This document shows, piece by piece, positions 12,339 to 25,989 of a stretch of 64,000 bases of DNA. This DNA comes from Delphinus delphis (Eukaryota; Chordata; Mammalia; Artiodactyla; Delphinidae). How positions within the stretch are numbered: position 1 is the stretch's first letter; every line of letters begins with the position of its first letter. The notes under the pieces were generated by a model, which worked only from the letters and a program-made list of their open reading frames with translations, was not told the DNA's origin and searched no databases. The position numbers were made by a program, and so were the translations under genes. The stretch covers positions 117,285,838 to 117,349,837 of the forward strand of contig NC_082687.1 of the NCBI RefSeq assembly GCF_949987515.2, in the 5' to 3' direction.

Positions 12339-12900
12339 TCTTGTAGCTGAAGCTGAGTGTCCACTTTGCTTGAAACGAATTGTTTGCAGTGTTACTTGAG
12401 TCCCTGAGAATGCCTAGCAAGTCCTCAACTTAATTTAATTTCAGATGTCACCTCCCAATCTGGGTCCAAGGAGAATATTTTTAATGAGTCAAAAATCTAA
12501 CTCAGATTGACTTAAAACATATTTATCTTCTTTGCACACTTAAAAAGTCTGGGAGCACCCCTAAATAGACATGGGCCATTATATTAAGTAAGCAGATCCT
12601 TAGGGTTTATGCTTTAGCCACAAAAAAACAGTGATCAGTGTTATCAACATTAGGACACAGTCTTTATGTAACATAACAGCTGTGTTCCTACAGTGAAAAG
12701 GTTCAAATGTAGTGAAAACATAGCATGTATTGACTGACATTTCCTTTTTAAGTAGTGCTTTATCTCTATTACTAGTATTAAAGGATAAGAAATTTATCGA
12801 GGACAGGGATCAGCTCTGGTCTGTCAACCTCAGCCACCTGTTTGATGTTGCAGAGAAGGTACCTTGGGGACTGTTGGAATGTACATAGTTTAGTAAGGTA
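12339..12900 (+). other. SYNPO2: 3' UTR of the short SYNPO2 isoform (3' end not determined)
   Basis: This sequence follows the TAA of exon 4. An ATTAAA hexamer lies at 12777-12782, but no clear poly(A) site can be fixed from sequence alone. The UTR may well extend further. For the long isoform the same bases are the start of intron 4. Confidence 0.5.
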
Positions 12901-12914
12901 GGTAAGAAAGAGGG

Positions 12915-13050
12915 GATTAATAATTACAGAGTACTTATTATGTACTAGGCTCCTTGCCAGATGTTTTACATATATTAGCTCATTTCAGAAGACTTCTTTA
13001 AAGTAAACTGGATGGGTAAGAAGGATAATTATCCTTAGAGATTGATTCCC
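12915..13050 (-). repeat. MIR SINE fragment
   Basis: The reverse-strand MIR core is recognisable: a gtactTATTATGTACTAGGC block, then TTTTACATATATTAGCTCATTT. It is diverged and the ends are approximate. Confidence 0.7.
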
Positions 13051-13637
13051 ATCCTCTCTCCCCAGTTACCTAAGAAATTGAGTACATCTCCAATTGCCCA
13101 TGAAGGCATAAGTTTGTTTTCCTTGCTGAGGCAAGTGGTAGAGTACAGTAAAATGGAGTAACATATAAAAAGGTGAGCAGGCTGCAGCTAAAGGTACATA
13201 TGGCTATTGTTTTCCTTTGGGAAATCACATGATTGGGGCATGAAGGGTTACTGATTCCAGGGGCTGATTGTGAAGCACAAGTAATCCCATGTGTGTGGAG
13301 GCCGTAGGGTGAGAACTCACAATTATTAGCATCATTTCTGAGTGACGTCACAGATTTTTTTTTTCTTGTGTTTGTTTTGCTTTCTGACGACTGCTTCTCC
13401 CACTGTTCCTTGCAATTCTATTCCTGCACCTTCACTTTATTATTTATATTTGATGGACCAGGAGGATTCAGACAAGGTTACCTTTAAATTTGGATTGGTC
13501 ATATGCCATGCCATCATCCAGCTGGCTCTGAAGTTAATAATGTTACTGACAGTAAACCTGAAGAACTTTCTCATATCTATTTTAAGTCCAAGTCCGACCA
13601 ACCATGGAAAATATTCAACATGAATTAATGTAGAGAA

Positions 13638-13864
13638 CCACAAAGCAATTTTTTTTTTTTTTTGCGGTACTCAGGCCTCTCACTGTTGTGGCCTCACCCG
13701 TTGCGGAGCACAGGCTCTGGATGCGCAGGCTCAGCGGCCATGGCTCACGGGCCCAGCTGCTCCGCGGCATGTGGGATCATCCCGGACCGGGGCACGAACC
13801 CGTGTCCCCTGCATCAGCAGGCGGACTCTCAGCCACTGCGCCACCAGGGAAGCCCCACAAAGCA
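13638..13864 (-). mobile_element. CHR-type tRNA-derived SINE (short form)
   Basis: The body is 13648-13854, with a poly-T head at the left and CCACCAGGGAAGCC at the right. A target-site duplication CCACAAAGCA lies at 13638-13647 and 13855-13864. It is slightly more diverged than the copy in intron 3, with several CpG-to-TpG changes. Confidence 0.92.
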
Positions 13865-15404
13865 TTTTTGACAGCTCCAAGGAAAACCATCTACTCGATA
13901 CAAGAGATATGTCTAGAGACCTCTCATAAAAGCTTGCCTGGTGTGAGGGTACATGGTACCATTTTAATCCTCTGAAAATATCTGTATTCCTGTTCTTTTT
14001 CTGCTGTCACTGTCAATCTGCTATATTTTCACTACCCTATTAAAATATTACTTTCTTCTTTAATCTGTTCAATGTATTAAAAAAAAAAATACTTCCCTGT
14101 ATGAGCTGTTCTGACCTAAGTCATTTCTCTGATATTTCTCTTATATTGCTTCCCAAACATCTGAATTTCTTTTCTGTGAACATTTCCATTTCTCTGTACA
14201 TTGTAAAACTGCAAGTTGTAGGTATTTGTATGACATAACACAGAGGAGAATTAAGTCAGCTACAGAACAATGGGGCTTATTCTTCTGCTTTTTCTCTGGA
14301 AAACCTTCCATTGCTTTTGGTGGCAATTTATGTAGAGGTTAGAACCACAGGATGTAGCTTGGCCTCTTATTTGCCTTTTTGGGAAATCAATTAGGAAGAT
14401 TCATACAGGATAAAGGAAAAAGCAATCTATCCATTATATAAGGCTATTGTTTGTATTACTTGTTCTTTGCAAAGGAAGTCTGTTGAATGCTGTGCGTTTT
14501 GCATTCTTTTCTAATAGAACAACCAAAAAAGGCATCTTAAGGTGAGGCAGGAAAGGAGATCATTTTTTAACTTTGCATTCTTAACATAGCATTTAAAGAA
14601 CGGCATGAATTAGAGGGAAGAAAATGGAACACAAAGTAGTCAATTTGAGATCACTGGTTCAACAGTAGCCTAGAATGGTAATGACCCACAAGTATTTACA
14701 GTTGTCCAGTGGTTTGTGGTATATAGGAATGAGAAGTGTTTGGGGTCCATTTCCTGTTGGACAGGTGGCCATCTTATCAGAGCCACTGTTTGGAGCTGAT
14801 GACTAAAGACACAACTAACATGACTGAGACGTCATGGGGTTCCCAAAAAGCTTCTAAGAAGCATGTCAGGCATGCACTAAAAGCATCCACAGCTTCGACT
14901 GGGAGCTGGTAGCACAGATCTCATCTGGAACCATACAGTCCCAAATTGTGGAAAAGGCATGGGAATCCTCCAAAATTGTATACACAGCAGAGTCTAACCT
15001 CACCCTGAGAGATGGGGGCTGGGAGGGAGAAGGACTGAGCTAGCTCCCTGGAGAAGGAGGGATTTATTTGCCTCTTCTCCCCAGCCGGGGAGCCCTGTGG
15101 GAGCTTGCAAGCAGAATAAGCTGGGTGTACCACCTTTCAGGTTGGAGTTCTGGAAATGATGTCAGTGCAGCAGGTGGGAGACTTAGGACTCATGACCTCA
15201 GCTTCCCTCCCACTGGGCACCCTTTGAATTTGGGGTGTTGGCTTTGTTGTGGTGGCAGATATTTGGATTGGTTGCTTGGCTAGTTTGAGGGTATGGGGAG
15301 GCAGTTTTTGTTTAGTTTAGGACCTTGCCTTTATCTTTGTCCTTTGTTAGCTTAATTTCTAAGTACAGCACCCCACCCATGAAGTCCAGTTGTTATCGTC
15401 AACA

Positions 15405-15480
15405 CAATAGCAATGATCATTTACTGAGTGCTTGCGTTATGATAGGTGCCTTATATACATTATCCTAAGGAATCCACTGC
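15405..15480 (-). repeat. MIR SINE fragment
   Basis: A reverse-strand MIR core segment: TTTACTGAGTGCTTGCGTTA, then a spacer, then TTATATACATTATCCTAAGG. It is short and diverged. Confidence 0.6.
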
Positions 15481-17944
15481 ATGGTTAACAGGCATTGGAA
15501 TATAAAATAAAATGTAATCACAGTCACTCACTTACTGCAGGACCTTATGCAAATTTCTTTCTACCAGTGTCCCCTTAGTGATGTCTCAAACCTCTCTTCC
15601 TGGACTGTTGTGCCATAGTGAATGTGAACAACACTAGATATACTAGGAAGAAAGGTGCTATGTAAATGTAAGTATACATATTCCTCTCAGTCTTATAGGA
15701 GGGCAGATTGAATCACAGAACTGGTAAGATTGAGAATCTGAGCACTGCCGCTTTGGTCTTAGAACAGTTACAGTCTTATTTCTAACATTTCAATAATAAA
15801 CACATTCTGCTTTGAGAGAGGAAAATCACACTGTTTCTGCATTTTGACTATTCATTGATAGTATAAAGCATACATTTTTAGGAATATGTTTTATAAGACA
15901 CATTGGGGCTGTCATTCTGGAACATGTAAAATTTTGTACTTCAAAATATATCTAGCACGATTGTTAATGATTACATGTACCTCATTTAATCTTCACAAGA
16001 AGCAACTCATTTTAACCACAGGAAAACTGACTGAGTTACAGTAGTTCTTGAGAGTAAGCCAGGATTCTTTAACTCTTCTAGATAGTGCTGACCCCTTTCA
16101 AAAAGTGGGTTTCATAGGGCAACTGAGTATTATCACACAGTTGAATTCTAGCCTGGCCACAAGAGTCACATCTGAGATGTCAAGAACAAATAATCTGCAT
16201 TTAAAGGGAGTGGACTAAGTGATGTGGGGTCATTGTTTTGTTTACAGTTACTAGCTTAAAAAATTTTGAAGGCTCTTTGCTGCTGACAGGCATATCAAAC
16301 ATTCAGAATGCAGCACTTTCACAGACGTTTCTTGAGAGCACAAGACACATGGCTGTTAGTGTCTGAGTTTGGATTTAATCTTTCAAACAGAAGTCCCTTG
16401 CTGTGTATCATTTCATCCAGTTACAAATTTGAGAACCTGCAAGCACCCAAATTCAAAGAGTGAATTCCTGAAATCCATTGCTATTTTATGAGTCATCACT
16501 GGCCTGGCAGGAAGGGTATTTGAAGTCATGATCATCAAAAAGAAGTGATTGTTTTCTGAAAAGCTAAACGCTTAAAATGCTTCCAGAGGGAAGCAGTGGG
16601 CTGTGTTCTCATTCCCTCCTAAAATCACAGTTGTTGAGTTTGTTTTAAAAATTGTTAAAAGTTCATGAGAAAAATATGTAAATTCTAAGAGCCAACATTA
16701 TATTCCCAGAAGCACTGACCCTTGCTGGTCTCATATCCCCTTATCACTGGACTCTGGGGGACACAAAGACTCGTGTAACACTTCAGTGCCGCTGAGTTTG
16801 TCAACAAGTATTCTGGGAAAAAGCAGAAATGAATTCTTCTCTAGACTTCCCACCAGGATTGGCCAAAGGCCATAAAGCAAGCTAGTAAATTCCCACAGGA
16901 CCCAAACACCAGGCAAAATTGCTAAAAGAGGCCAGTCTGAGTTTAAAAAAAGGAAAAAAATTACAGGCCATCCTGTGGAGCATCAGACCAATAAAAACCA
17001 GGAGCCCCCAAATCAGACTATTCTTTCCTTGATGTTATCAGGTACAGCCAATTTCTTAAATTAAAAAAAAAAATTTAATGTTTCTATGGTATGTATATTT
17101 GTACACTAAATTACCATTTGGCACTTGGAAATCATAGACCTCACTACTCAGAAGCAATTGAGTGAAGAGAAATTTAATTTTAAAATATCAAATCCTGTCA
17201 GATTCCTGATTTTATCAGAACTATGCCAGCTAATAAAGTATTTCTCAAGTACAAAAAAAAGTTAGACTTCTACAGGGTCCTATAGTTTAAATAATTGTTT
17301 GTTATTGATACACAGAATTTCTTAAATTTTCATTTTTTGGTTCTAAATGTAAAGTTCCTCACGTGTATCTCTGTTTACACCTCATTCTTGACACGTTTTT
17401 CTAAATTATGTGTGTGTTATGACTGGTAAGATATACATTCAGGGTCCTAATAAAAATAATTACAAGGACCTACTTTCCAGCCTACCCTTCTTCCTCTACC
17501 TGATAATAATAATAGTATTTAAAATAATAACATTCCAATATACCATGGAGGAATCCTGCTTTCACAGCCCCTACTTCTTGAGCTCCTTGATAATTATTAA
17601 TGGTTGTTCATGGAAAACAAACAAACAAACATAGACTTGCAATTAGCTCTAAGTTGAAAAGAAATGCACATTTTAGGTATAAACTGAGAAATTTTTTCTT
17701 CTTGCAAGTAAATATCAAAAAGCAAAAGTGTTTTTTTTTTGTTCTTCAGGAGACATTTTAGAAGTCAGGGAGGCTCCTTGGTATCTTTATTTAGTGGAAT
17801 GATCTGTTTTCAAGAACACCCAAAGGCCCTGAGTCAAGATTACGGTCTCAGTTAGGATGACATGGGTGGGGATGGAAGCTGTGGCAGCCATTTAAACAAG
17901 CTCATGAGGTCTAAGAAAAAGACAGAAGGTAGGGTGGGGGGGTT

Positions 17945-18560
17945 GATGTATTAAGTTTCTACTAAAAGCCAGGAACAATGTTAATACTTTACATAAATTA
18001 TAACAATAACTAACACTAACTGAGCACAAACTCTGGGCCCTGAATTGTGCCAAGTATCTTCATAGATTCTTTTTTTTTTTTAAATGGATATATAATTGAC
18101 ATATAACATCACATTAGTTTCAGGTGTACAATAATGATTTGATACTAGTATATACTGCAAATTGATCATCACAATAGATCTAATTAACATCACACATAGT
18201 TACAAATTTCTTTTTCTTGTGATAAGAACTTTTAAGATCTACTCTCTTAGCAACTTTCAAATATACAATACAGTATTGTTAACTATAGTCACCATGCTGT
18301 ACATTACATCCCCAGAACTTATTTCTGATAACCTCAAGTTTGTACCTTTAACCACCTTCACCCATTTTGCCCACCCACACCTCCACCCCTCTGGCAACCA
18401 CCATAGATTATCTTTTTTAATCAGTAGTCCTTATGAGATAGGTACCATCATAATCCTCAGTGTATAGATTATAGATGGGATTCTGAGGCACAAAGAGGCT
18501 GAATATCTTGCCCAAGATCACATAGCGTTAAGTAGTGGACCCTGGATTTGGTCTGGACCT
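17945..18560 (-). repeat. MIR SINE split by an L1 insertion
   Basis: The MIR-like left part (to about 18070, with ACTGAGCACAAACTCTGGGC) and right part (from about 18418, with TATAGATGGGATTCTGAGGC) are separated by an L1 3' fragment. Both parts are in reverse orientation. Confidence 0.65.
18071..18417 (-). mobile_element. L1 3' UTR fragment (L1MA-type)
   Basis: A T-run at the left is followed by the reverse complement of an L1 3' UTR. Diagnostic strings are CATATAACATCACATTAGTT, AACTATAGTCACCATGCTGT and ACCTTCACCCATTTTGCCCA. The fragment is 5'-truncated and lies inside the MIR above. The 101-codon plus-strand open frame at 18162-18467 is a by-product of this repeat. Confidence 0.85.
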
Positions 18561-18589
18561 ACACCCTTAACCAATTACACTGTGATCTC

Positions 18590-18770
18590 ATTTACTCCTC
18601 AGAATTACCCTGAACATGAAGGTATTATTATTATTTCCATTTCGTAGACAAGGTATCTGAAGCCCAGAGAGGCTAACCAACTTGTCCAGCAATCACTAAG
18701 CTTATAAAGTAGTGGGCTGGGGTTGGACTTACATACTTATCTGACATCCAAGTCCAGGCTCTCCCTTCAG
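18590..18770 (-). repeat. MIR SINE
   Basis: The reverse-strand MIR core lies around 18620-18690 (TATTATTATTTCCATTTCGT, then AGCCCAGAGAGGCTAACCAA). It is a second MIR immediately downstream of the split one. Confidence 0.7.
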
Positions 18771-19744
18771 TACCACAAGATTTCCATAGTCTCATTAGAC
18801 CCCAGAATCCCACTCCCTGAGACCTGTTAATTATGTGTTCAGCAAACCATCCACCAAGAGCCTACTCTACATATGCTTAATGGATGGCTTTGACCACTTG
18901 AGAGACATTAGAAAGGACCCTACTATCATAAGATTGCTCATAAAATCAGATGCTATGATAATATGTTGGAAGTGAAAACCAGTCTCTGAAAAATAAGCAT
19001 CTGTTTTATAAGTAGAAATGATGGATTTGACAGTGATTTTGTATGAGTTCCCAAAATTCTTTCACTTATATCAGGGTGAAAAGGTGATATTCATGGGCTG
19101 GGAGCGGTGAGGAATGTCATTAAAAAAAAATAAAGCAAAATCAAAGGCTCTACATAAAAGGAAGTACTCCCCTTGGCTTCATGCCTTTCCCACTAAAAGT
19201 AATTCAGGGAACTTGCTTATCATAGTGAATCAGCACCCAGCTTGGTTTGCTACTAAACCAATAATAACTTGAGACATTTCAACAGGAATAAGTCTACACA
19301 GAATAATGCTGAGAGAATCACAGTTTTCAGTGTTTCAAAATATATCAAAAAAGCAGTCGTCACTGGAATCTTAGAGTTCCATGAAGTGTCTCCTGGCTGA
19401 GCTAGCATTCATCCTGGATATGGATGAGGCAGCAAACCCTTCCTGCTGCAATGTCCTCAATGGAAGGTTTCTCAACAGGTATTTCTGTTGAAAAGTTCCC
19501 AGAGAGGACATTTTTATACCTTATGTTTTTTCCAGTAGTTTTTTGTTTTGTTCTGTTTGCTTTAAACTATGTCTCATTGTCATTTTGGAAACATCTCCTA
19601 AAGAACTACTGTAATGGATTCTAAATGTGGGTATGAACATTCTCGTCACTAACTTCAAGGAGAGAAGATGTGAACTTCTGAGTTAATTGTAAAAAACCCT
19701 CATTATATTTGCAGATCTTTACTGCCTTAATTTAAAACCATAGA

Positions 19745-20000
19745 TCCACTAATACAGTGATAATTACGAGGACTTACTATATGCTAGGTGCCATTCTAAA
19801 GACAACAAATTTTAACTTTTTTAGTCATCACAAAATGACTAGTGTATGAAGAAGGTACTATTATTATTCTACTTTACAGATGAGAAAATACAGTAAAGAA
19901 AAGTTAAGAAACTTGTCTAAAGTGATGAGGCTAAGACTCAAGACCCAACAGTCAGACTCCAGAGCTATTCTCTAATCACAAGGCTACATTACCTCACTTG
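19745..20000 (-). repeat. MIR SINE, near full length
   Basis: It reads ACTTACTATATGCTAGGTGC through TTACAGATGAGAAAATACAG to the tRNA-like end near 20000. It is in reverse orientation and has one of the longer MIR matches in the window. Confidence 0.8.
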
Positions 20001-20577
20001 ATCACAAGACAAAGGTCACATATGAAAGGAATTGCCCATCAGAGGTGATGAGCTATACTTGTCTCAGGAATAACTCAAAAGTTACTTTATACCTTCCAAA
20101 TCAAAGAAAGAAATGTTGAAAAAACTTCTTAGAGTTTGGTAGACCCAAATGATAGACACTTGTGAACAGGTACAAGGGGAGGGAGAAAGGTGTCGTTTTT
20201 ATTTCTACCAGCCTATTTGCTTATAACTCAAATGGTAGGGGGAAGTCTAACATTTTGCTAGTTCCATTGAGTGAATACCCATGATGTGTTTGACTAAATT
20301 CCTCAAACACCCACTTCAAGCCATCATATATTACTACAGCTGTGCTAATTTACACCAGGTAAATTAAGGAAAAAAAGAATAGTGATGAGAAATTCCTCAA
20401 ATTTTAGTAACAATAATGCAGAAAAATGTTCCTGCAAATATTTAAATTAAAAAATAAATAAATTAAAGCAATGATTTGATTTAGGGGAAGCATAAGCTAA
20501 CCATTTTTTAAATGAAATTCACCTATGATTACGTGAGATAATGCACATAAACACCAAGTATACAGAGACAATATTTA

Positions 20578-20825
20578 GTAGTGGGTAAGCGTGTGGACTT
20601 GGGCCAAAATGCCTGTAGCTGAATCCCAGGCTGCCTCTTGCTTGTTGGGAGACATTAGGCAAACGATTCAGCCTCTCTGTGTCTCAGTACCCTCTGCTAT
20701 GTAATGGAGAAAATAATAGGTGTACCTCACGATTTGTGAAGATTAAACAAACCAATATGTGCAGTGGGTATAAAACAGTGCCTGGTGCATAGAAAGCATT
20801 CAACATATGTTAGCTTTTAATATTC
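20578..20825 (+). repeat. MIR SINE, near full length
   Basis: Forward MIR: GTGTGGACTTGGGCC near the 5' end, CTCTCTGTGTCTCAGTACCC in the core, and CAGTGCCTGGTGCATAGAAA near the 3' end. Confidence 0.8.
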
Positions 20826-22539
20826 TTATAAAGGGCACTCAATAAACAATAGCTACTATTTCATAAACTACCAAGGAGGGAAACACACACAATGATTTAA
20901 AAAGTTCTTTTGTTTTCTCTGTTAATATGAATCCCAGTTTAAGGGATCTAAGAGAACTAAAATAGAAAAAGCGGCAGCAGTGTCTGTATAAATCTCATAT
21001 TGACATGAAGAATAATATATCCCCAGGAGTCTTTTACTGAGACAGCTTTGTTTCTTCTCTACTGTTTTCTTTTTACTGAAGTTTTATTTTTCTATATTCC
21101 TCTGTATTCAGCCTATTGGTCAATTTTTTTCTCTTTTGTCTTCATCTATTGTACTAGCATTGTTGTAGTGGTATACAAAGATGAGACCAGGATTCAAAAA
21201 GACTGGTACAGTATTTTTTTAAAAAGAAACTTAATATCAGCTTTGAGACTCACTATAAAGGGACTGTGATAAATTCAAAGTACCAATATTAAAGAAAATA
21301 AGTGTGGTGTATTTAGCAATATAGAGAGAATTCTTAGGGGAAATGCTTGTAAATGAAATATATTCTCAAAATAGAATAGCTGGTATCCTGAGCAAGGTTC
21401 TAGTAGGACAGTTGAAGCTTAACTAGGCCTATCACACAGAAAGTGGAACAGTTGGCAAACCAATCCCCGAAGCTACCCCAATTCAGGCCTGCAACAGTTG
21501 GGGCTCTGAGAGAACCTGGCTGGCCTCTGACGATGCAGCAGGCAGCTGTTCTTATCCCTCCTCCTCAACACTGTCCCAGGATGAAGGGTCAGCAACCTGG
21601 TCTTTTTAGAGTAATTGATCCCCTTGCCTGAGAAGCGTGATCAGTTTCCAAAACCAGAAAGAGTGAAACCTCGGTCTGAACAGAGCAAACTCCCAGCTCA
21701 CAGCGCAAGTGATGAAAAACAATTCTCAGAAGCTGAATGACTGATGTAGGGAGGAACTTAAAATTCCAGCTGCCTTTCAAACACAGGGAATTTTTGTGGG
21801 TTTTCTGGTACTTCTAGAATTCTTCTGAGTCAGAAGCAGAAGTTAGGACGATCTTGAAGAGAGAAAAATCACAACAAGATGAGATTCTGAAAACTTCGTC
21901 TCAATCTAAAATTGCTTTAGTTTCAAATACAGTTAAATTGGCTTAGTTAAGTTTTCCTTTTGTGGCGTTTAATTACACTTTTTCTTAAAAAGTAAAAAAC
22001 AACTAGGTTTCTTTCTTACATAGCATTAGTTCTTTTTTCTGCTAGCATATCTCAGTTTGATAAAGAAGTATTCACAAAACCATCCTCTAGAGCTAAAAAT
22101 CACTAAGGAATTGGCTGGACTGATATAAATAAAATGATAATTTAAAGTATCATACCAACCCTTTCACAGTTGGAAGTTTCTTTCTTGTTTTAATCACACT
22201 CAGAATTTATTGATGGTCTGGCCCACTGGACTACTTGTTAATGCTTATCAGATGGTGCCACTTATAATCCTTCATATAAACTCAATATGGGCTAAATAGA
22301 TTTTGAATTCTACATTATGAAATGTCCAACAAAATGTCACAATTCATTTCAGGTGGTATTACTGAAATTAAGAGCAAAACAAAATATATCTCTTAGAACT
22401 TTTAATTTTAGTTTTTCACTTCAGTTCACCAACTATTTCCTTTATATACAGTGTTTTAGTGTGAGCAAACTATTGCCTTCACAGTATTATTATTATTTTT
22501 CTGACTTCACAGTATTCTAATATGCAGTTTTCCAACTTT

Positions 22540-22690
22540 TGTTCCCAGGGAAAAATTAAGATTCCCCTCGCCCCAGGGAAATTATGATTTTAGTAGCCCC
22601 TGGATGGAGCCCAGGAATTTGTTTTTGTAACATATACCCCAGGTGATTCTGATGGTAATGGGCTGTGAACCTCACTTTGAAAACCAGTTT
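22540..22690 (+). mobile_element. MER5-like hAT-Charlie DNA transposon fragment
   Basis: CCCAGGTGATTCTGATGGTA followed by CTTTGAAAACCAG matches the end of the non-autonomous MER5 family as I remember it. The copy is diverged and its left end is uncertain. Confidence 0.6.
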
Positions 22691-23869
22691 TCTGACACAC
22701 AAAACACTGAAATCAACTTTATTCTTTAAAACCCATCAATAGTTTTCTAGTTCATTCAGTCCGGGACAGCCAGACTTGTAAACAAACGGCACCTGAGTTC
22801 AAATGCTCTTGATGCCTTGTCTGAAGGGAACAGGCCCTGAAGTGCTGATCTTGACAGCTTTATTCTAAAAGCCCAGGAGGTGGCAGCAAACTCTCCTCCC
22901 GCTCAGAGAGTACTTCACAGGCAACCATTCTAAAGTGTGTTGCAAATAATTTGCTTTGAACAGTCTTTTAAATTTGTTTTTTAAATAGAAGAATAAAGAG
23001 GGCCTTGATATGTGATTTTATCTAACCCCCTGCTTCTAATCAAGTCTGAGAATAAATATTTCTAGGAATAGAATGATATAATTTTATCATCTAGAGAAGC
23101 GACTGTACAAAGTTCCCTGGCTGATTTTTCTTATCTCTGGGCAAAGGGATTGTATGACTTCCCTTGGCCGTAGGGCAGTAGAGTCTCTTATCTCCAATCA
23201 AAAATGTTCTTACTAATAACTGAAATCTCTCTGGCAGTAATCAAAACATTCTTATTTTGGGATCTAGACTAAAGGAGAATTTTGAAGCACTTTGAATGCT
23301 AATTAGCTTTTTAAAATGGAAACAAGTATGATTGTAAAATCTCCAAAACTAAAAAGAAGTTTGTGCGCTTTATGGATCACAGGGAAAGATCCCAATATTT
23401 TTGTTTAACCTTAACATTAAGACAATCAGATTGTGTGCTGGATTGACAAAATGCAGTCAGTCAAGAGGCTGCTTAAACATTAGAAGAGTGAACAGAACAA
23501 AGGGACAGGTAGGCCCAATGAGTAGCAGCTTTGATCCTAACAGGAGTATTGTTTTCAGGCCTTTGACGCACTAAAGTTTATTTCTAAAACAAAAAGGATG
23601 GTGATGTGTCTGGAAGTTCTGTAACATGAGATATATGCTTGTACATTTACCAGTGGGAGGAGAAAAGACTAAAAAGGAGGTAGGAGAGCTGGATATTTGA
23701 GGAATTTTGGTATGGATGAGAGAGTAAAGGTCTCCATTGTGAAAAAGAAAAACAGGACTAGTGAATGGAAGTTACAAGACAGTAAATTTCAGTTTAACTT
23801 AAGAAAACTTCAAAAACTTGTGGGGAAGGAATGGAGAAGGAACTAACTAACATATGTGTTAGACATATA

Positions 23870-24045
23870 AAATGTGTTAAGGGTCTTAATCCATGTATTT
23901 AATTTTCACAATGACCTTATTTGGTGGAAATTATCTTCATTTTTTTTTAATTGATAAGGAAATTGAAGCTCAGAGAGCTTAAGAAAATTGCCCAAAGTCA
24001 CCCAGCCAGCAAGGTGGCAGACTCACCAGCTGAATCCAAGTCTAT
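23870..24045 (-). repeat. MIR SINE fragment
   Basis: The core reads TTCACAATGACCTTATTTGG, then GAAATTGAAGCTCAGAGAGC, in reverse orientation. A T-rich stretch interrupts it near 23940. Confidence 0.7.
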
Positions 24046-24657
24046 CTGTTTTCATAGCCTGTGCTATTTCCATTGCAATGCCTATCAGGGGTGTTATAAA
24101 AGGAACTCCTATACCTCATGGAAGCTTGATTGCAGGATCTCTAAAATGCCTTCCATCTCTAAGATTTTATAATTCTCTATATAAATAGCTCCTTAAAAAC
24201 ATTTGGGTTTTAAGTGTTGTGAGTATTTTGATGCAGTTCAATGCTTTTTAAAAACCAAGGTCAGTTTAAAACACGACAAGACAAAATTTGTTTGTTCCTT
24301 ACCACTTTAATTCCAGAATATTTGAAGAAAAAATCTTAAAGACATCATTTTTCTAATGAGACAAAAAGCAGAGCTTAGGAGGTTAGAGAATAATTTTTCT
24401 TTCCTTGAAGCCCTGACCAGAAGATTTGCTTTGGTTCCAGTGTCTGTAAAGTGTGACTATAATTCCTCCCGTCTATTCTCGACACACGCAGATACTTCCT
24501 GAGAATGGAGAGCATTCTGAAACTCAGAGACACCTCTAGTCCTAGGGCAGCCATTAGGCACACTGGAGTAAAATAAGAAAAGGGCTTGCAATTCTGTAAA
24601 GCAGAACTTCTGCTATTCTTTGCTTATCATTTCACCTGAATCACTAGATCTCCATCC

Positions 24658-24687
24658 TTTGCTCTTAAAATGCATTTTAAGAGCAAA
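24658..24687. repeat. Perfect 30-bp palindrome without a loop
   Basis: The left arm TTTGCTCTTAAAATG (24658-24672) is the exact reverse complement of the right arm CATTTTAAGAGCAAA (24673-24687). The flanking bases C and T break the symmetry. It lies in intron 4 outside any repeat I recognise. Confidence 0.95.
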
Positions 24688-25989
24688 TTCATTTTCCATT
24701 TTATGAAATTACGTCAAACATATTATGCATTCATACAAAAAGCACTTTTTTACAAAGAACCATTTAGTATTTACCTTCTTTGCTTTCACTATTCAACCTC
24801 TGTTTTGTTGTCTTTTTTTTTTTTTTTTCCCAAACTTCTGTGATATTCTACCTACCCCTGTCAACCACGGGCAAAGTGAAAATCCTGTTTTGTGAATGGT
24901 ACATAGATGTTTAATTATCAGTGCATCATGGGGATGCATTGCATTGTCAGACTTCATTTTGTCTCATCTAGACTTCATTTTTTTTGCAAAAAATGTACTG
25001 GTCTAGACAACTAGTTGTAACATCAGAGTTGGATTTCATCTGGGACTATCTGACCCACAGAGAGAAATTGTAAGAATTGCTCCCCCTACCCACACCTCCT
25101 TCAGGCTCTTTAAATGAAGGAATTGGGAGATAAATTTCCTCCCAGCTAAAACACACAAAAGCTCTAGCCTAGGTCACTAGCATATGTGATTCCAGGTGGT
25201 CAATCATCGCTGACCTATTAATTATATTTTAAAAGGGACTTATCCCCATTAGATTTACCAATATTGAGAGACGCAAGAATAAGGACAAGAATGGAATGGG
25301 AAAACAACCATCAACTGGAAAATCTGAATATCACTATCAGAAAGTGTCTCGTAATATTTGCAAAACAGATCAAAACAGATTTGATAGGAACTTTTTGACT
25401 GGTATAAGTAAGGAATCTTTTTACAAACAGATAAGCTCTGGACATTTTTTTTCCATCCCTTCCCCAGCATTTTTCTTTTCTTTAATGGATAGTTGCTTAA
25501 GAACTTCAAACATACATCTTACTGAAGGATCTCTTCTCTTCTCTCAATCTCAAATGTATATTTATGATGGCCTAAACATGTTAATACCTCCAGAAGAATT
25601 TACCTTTTATATTAGGCTAAGACTATACAACCAAAGTGGCTTAGAGGGTTGATGAAGTGTTAGTTAGTTCATAAGGCTTTTGTTAATTCGTCTATGCATT
25701 TGTATGAATCAATACTGAATGTGAAACAATTGTTTAGCAAGTGGATAGTCAATAGAGCTACCTAACATCATATCAAAATGAAGGCGAACTTGGTAATGAG
25801 GAGTGGTCAGGGAAATAATAAGGAATGAGATCTTTTGAATAAATGAGTGGCCCACATAGAAAAATTTGCTGTAGTATTAATATGCAATATTATGTCTAGA
25901 TAATTACATACTGCCATTTTATAAGTGCATTAAGAAAGCTATGCCAATAGGAAAAGCTGTAATAACTAATGTCAAGGGCAAAATTAAAT

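Noticed and set aside
25296..25652. 118-codon open frame in intron 4
   Set aside because: No family resemblance or gene signals, and the length is within chance for 64 kb in six frames.
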